From IMG/VR virus record IMGVR_UViG_3300011116_000680, positions 1 to 38,523 of that record: a stretch of 38,523 nt of DNA. One strand, 5' to 3'. The notes beneath the pieces were generated by a model, which did not search any database, was not told the DNA's origin, and was given only the letters and a program-made list of their open reading frames with translations. The DNA is from a virus. Position 1 is the first letter of the stretch. Each line of letters opens with the position of its first letter. Below, piece by piece: positions 16,258-22,877 of this stretch. Position numbers and translations under genes: made by a program.

Positions 16258-16575
16258 TTAAAAGTTCTGAACAATTACGCCGCCATCAAATTGGATTACC
16301 TGTGTTTGCTCCATTAACCAATCCAACGCCTTTTTTTCCGTATAGTTCTCGTTCCCGTCAATCCAACCGTACTCTCCCGCAGCATCCAGCGCCGTTGGGT
16401 ACTCGCTCCAATCGCACCGGAGTGCGACGGCGTCAAATTCAATCTCAGCGCCTGTTTCCTCCTCCAGTGACTCGAGGTGCTCTACCAATGCGCGCGCCCC
16501 GTTTCTACTCCACGATGCGTTCGTGTCCTGTCGCAGCGCGATGACTGCGGAATTAGTGTCTAGTGTGATTTTCAT
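16258..16575 (-). CDS. Acidic conserved protein of unknown function (105 aa)
   Basis: An acidic protein with EIEFDAVALRCDWSEYPTALDA in the middle and a closing QVIQFDGGVIVQNF. This combination (ALRCD-SEY, then a C-terminal T-VI-FDGG-I-QNF) recurs in small phage proteins I recall, none with a known function. Its compact acidic nature would fit a DNA mimic or regulator, but this is inference. It overlaps the tail of a possible 44-residue gene at 16687. Confidence 0.75.
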   Translation of the reverse strand: MKITLDTNSAVIALRQDTNASWSRNGARALVEHLESLEEETGAEIEFDAVALRCDWSEYPTALDAAGEYGWIDGNENYTEKKALDWLMEQTQVIQFDGGVIVQNF

Positions 16576-16687
16576 GATGTTTTTTAGTGATGTACGCCAC
16601 GTTTGCCCGCATCGTGCGAGTGTCCAGTGACGAGAGCAACTCTAGCCCATGTTTGGCCGTATCCAAGATTTTTTTCACTTTTTTCAT
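16553..16687 (-). CDS. Possible small basic protein (44 aa)
   Basis: ATG at 16687, TAA at 16553, overlapping the next gene start by 23 nt. The protein begins MKKVKKILDTAKHGLELLSSL, is Lys- and His-rich and is predicted helical. It sits between the hairpin terminator at 16741 and the 105-residue gene. No family is recognised. Confidence 0.4.
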   Translation of the reverse strand: MKKVKKILDTAKHGLELLSSLDTRTMRANVAYITKKHHENHTRH

Positions 16688-16740
16688 CGCCCGCAAACCC
16701 TTTGTTTTAGGCCACTCCAACGTGATGCAATCTTTTTTTC

Positions 16741-16768
16741 ACAAAAAAACATCGCGTCCAGGGCGATG
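16741..16768 (-). terminator. Rho-independent terminator on the minus strand
   Basis: On the minus strand CATCGC-CCTGGAC-GCGATG forms a perfect 6-bp stem, followed by TTTTTTTGTG. It would stop leftward transcripts arriving from the small-gene operon beneath the plus-strand GP88 gene. The genes at 16687-16074 would then need their own promoter. Confidence 0.65.
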
Positions 16769-16882
16769 CTTAAAAAAAGAAAAAAACATGCTTGCAACAC
16801 GGTCTTCGCCGTGATTGATTCGCGCCGCGAATTCGTGTCCACGGTGGATGCTGAATGGCGAAACATCACTAAAAAAAGACAT

Positions 16883-17488
16883 ATGCAACTCACTCTATCT
16901 CAGCCATCTAAAATGCCCTGCCAATCGTGGAGCGTGCCCGCGTTGGCCTGTAAAACAGGCTCCAAACTCGCACAAGTGGAGGGCTCCGTGTGTCACGGTT
17001 GCTACGCCCTCAAAGGGTTTTACCGCATGCCAAACGTTCAGCGTGTACTACAGCAAAGACTCTCCCTAATGGATTCCCCGCAGTGGGTTCCAGCCATGGT
17101 CGCACAAATTCGCTCAACCGAAAAGAGCGGCTATTTCCGTTGGTTCGATAGTGGAGATCTTCAGTCTCTCAAAACACTTAAGGCAATTGTTCGCATCGCT
17201 GTAGCATTGCCAGAGATTAAATTTTGGCTCCCTACAAAAGAGTTTGGCATTGTCTCCGAATATCTGGAATTATTCGGCTCATTCCCTAACAACCTTACAG
17301 TGCGTCTTTCGGCTTATATGGTCGACAAAGACGGCCCTAATTCACTTGCGCTCCACCTTGGACTAACAACCTCCGAAGTCAGAACTAGTGGAGAAACATG
17401 CCCCGCACCCAAGCAAGGTAATAAATGTCTTAACTGTAGAGCGTGTTGGAATAAAGACGTTCAAACTGTGATTTATAAAAAACACTAA
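16883..17488 (+). CDS. GP88-family phage protein (201 aa), on the opposite strand to nearly all other genes
   Basis: I chose the ATG at 16883 because conserved sequence begins there; in-frame ATGs at 16766 and 16649 would add unrelated Lys/Phe-rich residues across a hairpin. It matches the Pfam GP88 type (from mycobacteriophage gene 88): an N-terminal Cys set (C13, C23, then CHGCYA at 37-42), a central YFRWFDSGDLQS and FWLPTKEFG, and a C-terminal Cys cluster (CPAP, CLNCRACW). Eight Cys in two groups suggest a Zn or Fe-S site. The biochemical function is not known. It is followed at once by another plus-strand gene and converges on the minus-strand gene at 17599. Confidence 0.85.
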   Translation: MQLTLSQPSKMPCQSWSVPALACKTGSKLAQVEGSVCHGCYALKGFYRMPNVQRVLQQRLSLMDSPQWVPAMVAQIRSTEKSGYFRWFDSGDLQSLKTLKAIVRIAVALPEIKFWLPTKEFGIVSEYLELFGSFPNNLTVRLSAYMVDKDGPNSLALHLGLTTSEVRTSGETCPAPKQGNKCLNCRACWNKDVQTVIYKKH

Positions 17489-17489
17489 T

Positions 17490-17660
17490 ATGCCTCGCGC
17501 ATACGTTTATTGCATATCCACGCAATACGGTTTCAGCTGGCACTATTGCACAGATTCTCTTCGTAACGGTTCCGGGTTATCGTGTCGGGACGCCTTCGCT
17601 AAGGCACTTCGTCTCGGATTTGATCCGATACGCTATCCTGCTTTTGACGTTCTTTTTTAA
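17490..17660 (+). CDS. Small plus-strand protein after GP88 (56 aa)
   Basis: The ATG at 17490 is separated by one base from the GP88 stop, so the two are probably co-translated. The protein begins MPRAYVYCISTQYGFSWHYC and ends DAFAKALRLGFDPIRYPAF, with a plausible mix of aromatic and charged residues and three Cys. No family is recognised. Its last 62 nt overlap the 3' end of the convergent gene at 17599-17916. Coupling to GP88 suggests a partner role. Confidence 0.6.
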   Translation: MPRAYVYCISTQYGFSWHYCTDSLRNGSGLSCRDAFAKALRLGFDPIRYPAFDVLF

Positions 17661-17916
17661 GACGTACCTCTTCCTTGTAAGCCTTCACAATCTCTTCTTT
17701 TATGTAGTCGGGGCATCCGAATAGCGTTACATATTTCCAATTCTCTTTAGCGTTCTTTTCTCCGACATAGGAAATCATTAACGTGTCAAAGTGCTTGTTC
17801 ACTCGATAAACAACGCAAGCACCATCCCGGAGATTGACTATTGCTTTGTAGCCATTGTCATCATAGATGTTTTTGAAATTTGAAATCAGATTTGAAATTT
17901 GAATTTCAGTTTTCAT
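17599..17916 (-). CDS. Unknown early protein (105 aa)
   Basis: The protein begins MKTEIQISNLISNFKNIYDD, has a beta-rich centre (GACVVYRVNKHFDTLMISYVG), then VTLFGCPDYIKEEIVKAYKEE, and ends in a Lys/Glu/Gln-rich helix. The first dozen codons lie inside an AT-rich repeat cluster. No family is recognised. The 3' end overlaps the convergent plus-strand gene. Small hairpins occur near its stop (around 17600-17630), but without a T run. Confidence 0.7.
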   Translation of the reverse strand: MKTEIQISNLISNFKNIYDDNGYKAIVNLRDGACVVYRVNKHFDTLMISYVGEKNAKENWKYVTLFGCPDYIKEEIVKAYKEEVRLKKERQKQDSVSDQIRDEVP

Positions 17917-18004
17917 TTTTGAATTTGAAATTTGATTTTTAGTTTTGAAATTTGATTTCTAATTTTGAATTTCAATTTCAGAATTTGAATTTGGATTTGA
18001 AATT
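17872..18004. repeat. AT-rich iteron-like cluster with four perfect TTTGAAATTTGA copies
   Basis: Perfect 12-mers start at 17872, 17891, 17924 and 17944, embedded in further GAATTT/GAAATT words up to 18004. The cluster covers the end of the HTH gene, the 42-nt gap and the start of the next gene. Spacings of 19, 33 and 20 bp are near multiples of a helical turn. It is a candidate replication origin, packaging (pac) site or operator bound by the adjacent HTH protein. Confidence 0.7.
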
Positions 18005-18534
18005 GCATTCATAAAAGCTGCACTCAAATCCGCAGGTGCATGCAGATGTACATGCTGATGCAAGCTGTCTGGCGACTTGTTCTTATCCATACTCGCCAGC
18101 TTGTCGAACGTAATGCCCAGCGCTAGTACAGCGTCTTTAGCGGACATCTCCGGCATTAGTTCTGACACACGATCAGCACTTGACTCTACGACGTTCTGTA
18201 GTTTCTGACGTAAATTGATCTGGAACATCTGATTTCTAAACTGCGAATCATGATCCAGTGCATAACGCTTCACGTCATCACACGTCTGCCTTGAGAGGCC
18301 AGTCTTTTCTTCAATAGCCCGCAAAGAATAGCCCTGACAGTAAAGATCAATAATTGTCTTCCGTTGTTCTTCTGTCACTGACGCCAATGGCCCAGCACCA
18401 TTGACTTTCTGCACATTTGTGCCCATCACATGATCTTCAATACGCACTCCAGAAAGTCCAGCAAGCTGCCTGGCTCGTGATTCTGGTGATTTGTATTTGG
18501 ACTTAGCCTTCTTGCCGTTCTTTGGTGCGCCCAT
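17959..18534 (-). CDS. HTH DNA-binding protein (191 aa): small terminase or initiator/regulator candidate
   Basis: The ATG at 18534 (MGAPKNGKKAKSKYK) is chosen over an upstream frame that overlaps the previous gene. Residues 1-35 are basic. A resolvase-type helix-turn-helix is clear at about 55-85 (QRKTIIDLYCQGYSLRAIEEK, then GLSRQTCDDVKRYAL). A helical region follows (LRQKLQNVVESSADRVSELMP, SAKDAVLALGITFDKLA), then a low-complexity Asn/Ser tail encoded by the AT-rich repeats. An N-terminal HTH plus helical oligomerisation core is the layout of small terminases, which often bind a site in or beside their own gene. A replication or transcription regulator is equally possible. Confidence 0.75.
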   Translation of the reverse strand: MGAPKNGKKAKSKYKSPESRARQLAGLSGVRIEDHVMGTNVQKVNGAGPLASVTEEQRKTIIDLYCQGYSLRAIEEKTGLSRQTCDDVKRYALDHDSQFRNQMFQINLRQKLQNVVESSADRVSELMPEMSAKDAVLALGITFDKLASMDKNKSPDSLHQHVHLHAPADLSAAFMNAISNPNSNSEIEIQN

Positions 18535-18535
18535 A

Positions 18536-18856
18536 TTAGCGTTTCCAGTTTCTACGATTTGAGTTCTTGTATTTACGGATGCATTCCTTGCTGCAATTCT
18601 TTTGTACAGCAATAATTGGTGTATATTCGCATTTACACATAGCGCATACACGAGTCTCATTAAACACCTTTTGCTTCCGTTTACGTTCTGGAGCAGGTGC
18701 AGCTTCCGGTGGTGTTATGCGGCCTTCCTTGATTCCCTGCAACATGACTGCACGAAATTCGTTTGCATTAAATTTTGGAATATCCCACTTCGTATCCCAA
18801 ATGCGTTCTGTGCGTTGCACCGTAACAAACGGCTGACCATTCATTGTTCCAAACAT
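18536..18856 (-). CDS. Zinc-finger-like protein (106 aa)
   Basis: The start at 18856 has one of the strongest Shine-Dalgarno sequences in the genome (AAAGGAGG, 6 nt before the ATG). The N-terminal half has WDTKWDIPKFNANEFRAVML. A Pro/Lys-rich linker leads to a Cys4-type site (CAMCKCEYTP ... NCSKECI) followed by a basic tail (RKYKNSNRRNWKR). This looks like a small DNA- or RNA-binding zinc protein. The gene ends 1 nt before the HTH gene start, so they are probably co-translated. Confidence 0.78.
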   Translation of the reverse strand: MFGTMNGQPFVTVQRTERIWDTKWDIPKFNANEFRAVMLQGIKEGRITPPEAAPAPERKRKQKVFNETRVCAMCKCEYTPIIAVQKNCSKECIRKYKNSNRRNWKR

Positions 18857-19011
18857 TTTTTATCCTCCTTTAATCTTTTATATTGATGTTCTTTTTGTTC
18901 TTCGCATCTAACACATCTTAATTTGCGATGCCAATCAGGCTCTAATACATCTCCGCATTCTTCGCAGAAATGCTCTTCATAATCAGGATGTGATATATCG
19001 AATCTGTTCAT
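18841..19011 (-). CDS. Small zinc-ribbon protein (56 aa)
   Basis: ATG at 19011 preceded by GGAAAGTT, stop overlapping the next gene by 16 nt. Two CxxC pairs, CEECG and CVRCEEQ, 14 residues apart, form a likely zinc ribbon, with DVLEPDWHRKLR between them and a Lys/Glu-rich helix after. It may be a DNA- or polymerase-binding factor. It sits directly before another small Cys-rich protein. Confidence 0.7.
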   Translation of the reverse strand: MNRFDISHPDYEEHFCEECGDVLEPDWHRKLRCVRCEEQKEHQYKRLKEDKKCLEQ

Positions 19012-19102
19012 AACTTTCCAAAATAATTGTGCTCAGATAACCAATCCTGCACCTCAATAAGCGCCTGACGTAAGACTGCCTGTTAATTATTTCGTTGCTC
19101 AC
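19008..19102 (-). pseudogene. Frameshifted short gene (about 31 aa)
   Basis: A strong Shine-Dalgarno (AAGGAGGTG) precedes a GTG at 19102 that overlaps the previous stop (GTGA). Downstream, another frame reads QAVLRQALIEVQDWLSEHNYF and ends at a TGA that overlaps the next ATG (ATGA). The two halves are one base out of register near ATTAACAGG, about 18-24 nt after the GTG. Perfect overlap at both ends implies one intact gene that has lost a base, either a sequencing or assembly error (AAAC read as AAC) or a true mutation. Confidence 0.55.
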
Positions 19103-19341
19103 GCCTGCACCTCCTTTCCATCCTGCTCCTCCGGCCAATCGTCTTTTTCGGACTCCAGATCGGTGATCCGTTCGTGCAAAAGTTGGAGTTCATCAATTAG
19201 GTCTAACATTCTGTCCGCGGCTGTATGCATCAAAGTTGCTGCCTGCTCAATTGTTTTTCCTGAAACCTCTTCGTCCTGAATTCGTTCTGCTAAAATTCGC
19301 ATTGCAATAATTATTGAGCTGTTGTTGTCAAAATCACTCAT
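19099..19341 (-). CDS. Small helical protein (80 aa)
   Basis: The ATG at 19341 overlaps the previous stop as ATGA, so it is preferred over an upstream in-frame codon. The protein (MSDFDNNSSIIIAMRILAERI) is a predicted coiled coil with heptad-like LIDELQLLHERITDLESEK and an acidic end. No family is recognised. It belongs to the run of overlapping small early genes. Confidence 0.72.
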   Translation of the reverse strand: MSDFDNNSSIIIAMRILAERIQDEEVSGKTIEQAATLMHTAADRMLDLIDELQLLHERITDLESEKDDWPEEQDGKEVQA

Positions 19342-19673
19342 TTTGCCACCTCCTCCCATTTTCCAAGCGTTTTCAAAAACGCTTCTGCGCGTTGGCGGGC
19401 TGGGGCGTGCAGCGCAATAGTCGCTCCGACGTAATAAAAATAATTAGTCCAAAGGTTGTGGTTCCTTACGATTGTTTTCTCCGCCTCGTGCATTGCGTTA
19501 AGGCATTCACAGTAGTTTGGAATATCGTGCTTAAATACAAGCATTCCATCTGGTCGCATAATCCACTTTTCAGGCATCTCCCACCCAACTTTTTTTAGCA
19601 TACAATCTTCATGGTCGTGCATTTTCCACCCGCACGCCTGTGCGATGGCTGTATTAATTTGTTCGTTGGTCAT
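19338..19673 (-). CDS. Conserved phage protein with a PNYCECLNAMHEAE motif (111 aa)
   Basis: The protein opens MTNEQINTAIAQACGWK and has IPNYCECLNAMHEAEKTI in the centre and APARQRAEAFLKTLGKWE at the end. This opening, the (I)PxYCxxLNAMHEAE motif and the R-RAEAFL--LG-W end are shared by a common family of small phage and prophage proteins of unknown function. Both ends overlap neighbours by 4 nt (ATGA). Confidence 0.8.
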   Translation of the reverse strand: MTNEQINTAIAQACGWKMHDHEDCMLKKVGWEMPEKWIMRPDGMLVFKHDIPNYCECLNAMHEAEKTIVRNHNLWTNYFYYVGATIALHAPARQRAEAFLKTLGKWEEVAK

Positions 19674-19936
19674 TTTGATTCTGCTTGTTCGCGTCTGGCT
19701 TCTTTAAGCTCATTCCGCAACTCATCGCGGCGTTTAAAAACAACGAGGAAGTGGTTTTCCAACTCACTGTAATTCTCTTGCAACCGATGCACCTCCTTCT
19801 GCAACTGCTGCATCGCTTTCCATGCGTCACGAAGAGTTGGACGCACCCGAGAAAGCCCCTGTTCCTCCCACCATTCTACGTCTCGCTCAAGCATCATCAG
19901 GCAAGCTAGGGCATCGCGGATTTCAAGTTCAGTCAT
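19670..19936 (-). CDS. Coiled-coil protein of unknown function (88 aa)
   Basis: The protein begins MTELEIRDALACLMMLERDVE. From residue 35 it is a continuous charged coiled coil (MQQLQKEVHRLQENYSELENH ... RRDELRNELKEARREQ). ATGA overlaps on both sides show it is translationally coupled in the small-gene operon. No family is recognised. Confidence 0.72.
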   Translation of the reverse strand: MTELEIRDALACLMMLERDVEWWEEQGLSRVRPTLRDAWKAMQQLQKEVHRLQENYSELENHFLVVFKRRDELRNELKEARREQAESK

Positions 19937-20229
19937 TTTAATGATTTCTTCGGCTTGTTCTTTTGCAATCCAGATCTGCGTCTAGCCATGTATGGGTTGT
20001 ATCCTACCTGCAACAAAAGATCATGCAATCTTTCTGGAGCAATTTGATCCACGTTTTTATCGTACCAAAGATACTGATCCAGGTGCGCCCAACGCCTGGA
20101 TGCTGGCTTTTCCCCAAACTCGTCCCACCAAACAATCTTGGCCACAATTGAACGCTCTGGCTCATCCAGTTTTTTGATGTCATGCAGCCACTCAATCGGA
20201 CTGCGTGGAATGTTTTTAGTATTGATCAT
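19933..20229 (-). CDS. Unknown small protein (98 aa)
   Basis: The protein begins MINTKNIPRSPIEWLHDIKK and contains IVWWDEFGEKPASRRW, then YNPYMARRRSGLQKNKPKKSL at a strongly basic C-terminus. It is Trp-rich and globular-looking. It overlaps the upstream gene by 14 nt and the downstream one by 4 nt. The function is not recognisable; the basic tail may bind nucleic acid. Confidence 0.7.
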   Translation of the reverse strand: MINTKNIPRSPIEWLHDIKKLDEPERSIVAKIVWWDEFGEKPASRRWAHLDQYLWYDKNVDQIAPERLHDLLLQVGYNPYMARRRSGLQKNKPKKSLK

Positions 20230-20488
20230 TTGTTAGTTCGTTAGCTTTTGCAAAGAGTTCTTCGGATTCTTTGTATAGCTCGTTTGCACGCGCCCTTAAT
20301 TTTGAGGCGAGCAATTCGTTGTGGATCGTCATGGCATGTTCCTTGTCATATGCAAGAATCCCATCACCATCAACGTCGGAGAATTTGAACACCTTGGCAT
20401 TATTCCAATCTGCCCTGCACCCGATCCCATACGCTGTGTGGCTCCAGTTTGGAGCAAGTTTATTCAATCCCTTCACTTCAATTTTCAT
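20216..20488 (-). CDS. Unknown small protein (90 aa)
   Basis: The protein begins MKIEVKGLNKLAPNWSHTAYG and continues VFKFSDVDGDGILAYDKEHA, then a C-terminal helix rich in Glu, Lys and Ala (ANELYKESEELFAKANEL). DVDGDGIL resembles an EF-hand-like calcium loop, but only one is seen. It starts 5 nt after the helicase C-terminal piece. Confidence 0.7.
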   Translation of the reverse strand: MKIEVKGLNKLAPNWSHTAYGIGCRADWNNAKVFKFSDVDGDGILAYDKEHAMTIHNELLASKLRARANELYKESEELFAKANELTNDQY

Positions 20489-20492
20489 AATG

Positions 20493-21083
20493 TTATTGGT
20501 CTATAAATGATGCTGTTTTTCCAGAGAACCGCAACGTGGTCTGCACCCCGCACGGCCCATTTCGCTGGAACGGAATGCCTATAGTTCGTATCTCAGAACC
20601 GCCTTCTTCGTCAATTTTTATTGCAAGAATACTTGTTGCATCTTGTTGAATCGCCCTTGACTCACGCGCTTTTCCCTGCTCATTCAACTGCGTTATTCCA
20701 ATCACAAGACACCCAAGTTCCAGTCCAAGAAGACGTAACGCACGTGAGACTTCCGCAACCTCACGCTCTCTTGAGGAATCTTTTCCAACGTCACAACGCA
20801 CGAGCTGTATATAATCGACAAGCAGCACAGCCAATCCATGCTGTCCTTTTGCCATCGCCCTTGCACAAGCCACAATCTGGTGGATCTCATGCAAATCATC
20901 GCGGATCACCAAATGCGCCTTCTGTAAAGCATTAAAAGCTCTGTGAACCCCTTGGATATGCGCCTCTAAACGAACGCCTTCAGCAAGTGCCCTGAGCGGA
21001 ACATTGCCAATTTTGGCCACAAGCCTGTCCACGATTTGACCAGCGGTCATCTCCAAGCTCACAATCAGTATTCCAGATTTCAT
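20493..21083 (-). CDS. dnaB: DnaB-type replicative helicase, C-terminal fragment (196 aa)
   Basis: This is the second part of a DnaB RecA-like motor. It starts at MKSGILIVSLEMTAGQIVDR, which corresponds to the strand after Walker A (catalytic Glu in SLEM, residue 11). Walker B LLVDYIQL follows (Asp 90), then REREVAEVSRALRLLG, motif H3 CLVIGITQLN (about 125-134), and PFQRNGPCG near 171-179, where DnaB has its arginine finger. It has no Walker A or N-terminal domain; these are in a separate gene at 22843-23562. The ATG overlaps the previous stop (ATGA) and is therefore translationally coupled. All visible motifs are intact, which argues against decay. Confidence 0.88.
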   Translation of the reverse strand: MKSGILIVSLEMTAGQIVDRLVAKIGNVPLRALAEGVRLEAHIQGVHRAFNALQKAHLVIRDDLHEIHQIVACARAMAKGQHGLAVLLVDYIQLVRCDVGKDSSREREVAEVSRALRLLGLELGCLVIGITQLNEQGKARESRAIQQDATSILAIKIDEEGGSEIRTIGIPFQRNGPCGVQTTLRFSGKTASFIDQ

Positions 21084-21373
21084 CGTTTTCCATTGTTTGG
21101 CCTCGATGAAGTCCCTGTTTTCTGGCCCTTGTACAAAGTGATGTACATGTCAACATCGATTTGATCAGTGCTATGGTTTTTGGCATCCAAAGCAATTCTA
21201 TCAAGAATTTCTTGACATTCATCCTTTGGCCCAATCGCAATGATGTCTTGAGTGACCTTGGGGCGCGGAAGTTTCAGTGACTCATCAATCACCGTTGTTT
21301 TCCGAATTACCACCCACGGGGGAGCATCACACGGAACTGGGGAAGTCCTGGCCAATCGTTGGATTCTTGACAT
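21080..21373 (-). CDS. Unknown protein between nuclease and helicase C-part (97 aa, or 77 aa from GTG at 21313)
   Basis: From the first ATG it would overlap the nuclease gene by 67 nt. A GTG at 21313, overlapping that gene's stop region, gives a shorter protein starting VIRKTTVIDESLKLP. Both contain TQDIIAIGPKDECQEILDRIA and IDVDMYITLYKGQKT. No family is recognised. It ends by overlapping the helicase C-part start (ATGA), so it may affect translation of that fragment. Confidence 0.65.
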   Translation of the reverse strand: MSRIQRLARTSPVPCDAPPWVVIRKTTVIDESLKLPRPKVTQDIIAIGPKDECQEILDRIALDAKNHSTDQIDVDMYITLYKGQKTGTSSRPNNGKR

Positions 21374-22101
21374 GCTGAAAAGTAGTCTAGTTCATGTTCA
21401 ATTTTCGCATTTGCTTGTTCCATGATTTCATGGCCTGCCAGTACGAACTGACACAAATGCGGTGATTCAAAATCAACAACCAAAAACCAAAACTCTGGTG
21501 TTTCTTTAATTTCCAAAACCTTCTGAAGCCCATAAGCGTACCATGCAGCTTGCACGTCGTACCTCAATGAGAAGAACTTCGAGTCCCATCGTTGAATGTC
21601 AGAAGTTGTTTTGAGATCTACAATCGCAAGTCTTCCATTGACTTCACCAATCAAATCAGGACGCCCCTTGCACTGAAGTCCAGAACGCTCCCAGAACATG
21701 GAAGTCTCAATGTAAATGTCAGGATTTGCACCAATATCAACAGGCCTTATACGCTCCATCAGCGGACGTACAGCCGCAGCAGCTCCAGTCAACTGGGAAT
21801 ATTCGTCCATTGTGACGATCGTCTTGCCTAGATTGTCTTCACAGAATTCCTGCCATTCATCCTTCCCAGCCTTTGTTCTGCGATCAACAGACGGCCCAAG
21901 AACATAATCCACATGCCCTTCAAGTATCTGCGAATGAGCAAGTGTTCCCAATTCCATTGTCCGTGACGGATTCCACTCTTTTGTGAGCTTCCACTGATAG
22001 TACGATGGAGATACAGCAAAGTTGTCCAACTGATGTTTGGATAAACCGTCAGCAGCACGGTATATATCCATTTCAAGTCCAAGTCTAATTTCGTTATTCA
22101 T
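21307..22101 (-). CDS. RecE/exodeoxyribonuclease VIII-like PD-(D/E)XK nuclease (264 aa)
   Basis: After SKHQLDNFAVSPSYYQWKL, the helix TMELGTLAHSQILEG matches the conserved G-x-x-x-H motif of RecE-type exonucleases. The active-site block is GRPDLIGEVNGRLAIVDLKTT (Asp, then D-x-K), and YDVQAAWYAYGL provides the following Q-x-x-x-Y helix. Such enzymes resect double-stranded ends for phage recombination. No RecT-type annealing protein was recognised; the SSB-like protein at 26746 may partner it. It is one of the four genes between the two helicase pieces. Confidence 0.85.
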   Translation of the reverse strand: MNNEIRLGLEMDIYRAADGLSKHQLDNFAVSPSYYQWKLTKEWNPSRTMELGTLAHSQILEGHVDYVLGPSVDRRTKAGKDEWQEFCEDNLGKTIVTMDEYSQLTGAAAAVRPLMERIRPVDIGANPDIYIETSMFWERSGLQCKGRPDLIGEVNGRLAIVDLKTTSDIQRWDSKFFSLRYDVQAAWYAYGLQKVLEIKETPEFWFLVVDFESPHLCQFVLAGHEIMEQANAKIEHELDYFSACQESNDWPGLPQFRVMLPRGW

Positions 22102-22573
22102 AGCTATTAATGATGTTAAATATATTTTGATGTAATTGTTCTAAAGTGCCGTCATTTATGACCTCATGGTCACATTGTATATCAAGCTGTTCCACCTCTG
22201 ATATATGCCCATCTGAGACGACTTCAGGACGGACAATCCGAATTAATATTCCATTCCGTTTGTTCTTAATATAATCCGCTTCATTTTTAAAACGAACATC
22301 TGTCCAAACAACTGGAGCAAAATATCTTCTGACAACTTTATCAGCTTCTTCTATCCAGAAGTTCTGATTGTACTCGCGCACACACATTCCAAGATCCTGA
22401 AGGAACTTGCGCCCTCTGCGATCTTTCTGTGCATCCCATCCGAAGGTAAGTGCAGCGGCTTTGAGTGAATCAGCAAATCCACGACGCACCCAATTAAATT
22501 GAGTGAGAGCCACAGATGCAGCATCCTTGCCGGAACCAGCAAGGCCAATAAAGCCAACGTCACGCTTGTGCAT
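22094..22573 (-). CDS. Deoxynucleoside monophosphate kinase-like P-loop protein (159 aa)
   Basis: I chose the ATG at 22573 (MHKRDVGFIGLAGSGKDAAS), with GGAG about 12 nt upstream; longer frames overlap the previous gene more. The P-loop GLAGSGKD sits at residues 10-17. FGWDAQKDRRGRKFLQDLG and VVWTDVRFKNEADYI, then LIRIVRPE, followed by a DHEVINDGTLEQL end, match phage dNMP kinases of the T4 gene 1 type and related AAA kinases. It would supply dNDPs for replication. Confidence 0.82.
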   Translation of the reverse strand: MHKRDVGFIGLAGSGKDAASVALTQFNWVRRGFADSLKAAALTFGWDAQKDRRGRKFLQDLGMCVREYNQNFWIEEADKVVRRYFAPVVWTDVRFKNEADYIKNKRNGILIRIVRPEVVSDGHISEVEQLDIQCDHEVINDGTLEQLHQNIFNIINSYE

Positions 22574-22877
22574 TGATTTCAAAAGCTCCGCAGCCAATGA
22601 CATGACCCTGGTTGTTACGGATAAGTTTAGCAGGTGAAAGCAAGTCCGTACGTTCACTCAAATGAGAACGGACAATCGCAGGCACGATAAACATGTGCCC
22701 ATCCTGCGGTTCAGGAAGATTCGATACAGAATGAATGAGCGACTTCAAAAGTGGGATGCCATCCATTTCTCCACATTGTTGCAGATGCGTGTTGGCACGA
22801 GCAACGTAGCCCGATGGCTCAATGGACGTGCCATTGGGCAATTTAATTTCGTGCGGTGTTAGGTTGATAAGTTTCAT
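22560..22877 (-). CDS. NLTPHEI-motif conserved protein (105 aa)
   Basis: The N-terminus MKLINLTPHEIKLPNGT is a well-known signature of a family of short phage and bacterial proteins. The centre has PEPQDGHMFIVPAIVRSHLSE, then RTDLLSPAKLIRNNQGHVIGC, with a conserved R-D---P---IR-N-G---GC pattern. The function is unknown. Its first 35 nt overlap the last codons of the helicase N-part; this is where the helicase gene was broken. Confidence 0.85.
   Translation of the reverse strand: MKLINLTPHEIKLPNGTSIEPSGYVARANTHLQQCGEMDGIPLLKSLIHSVSNLPEPQDGHMFIVPAIVRSHLSERTDLLSPAKLIRNNQGHVIGCGAFEINAQA

Noticed and set aside
16649-16882. Longer N-terminus for the GP88 protein
   Set aside because: Adds Phe/Lys-rich residues across a hairpin and A/T runs, outside the conserved domain.
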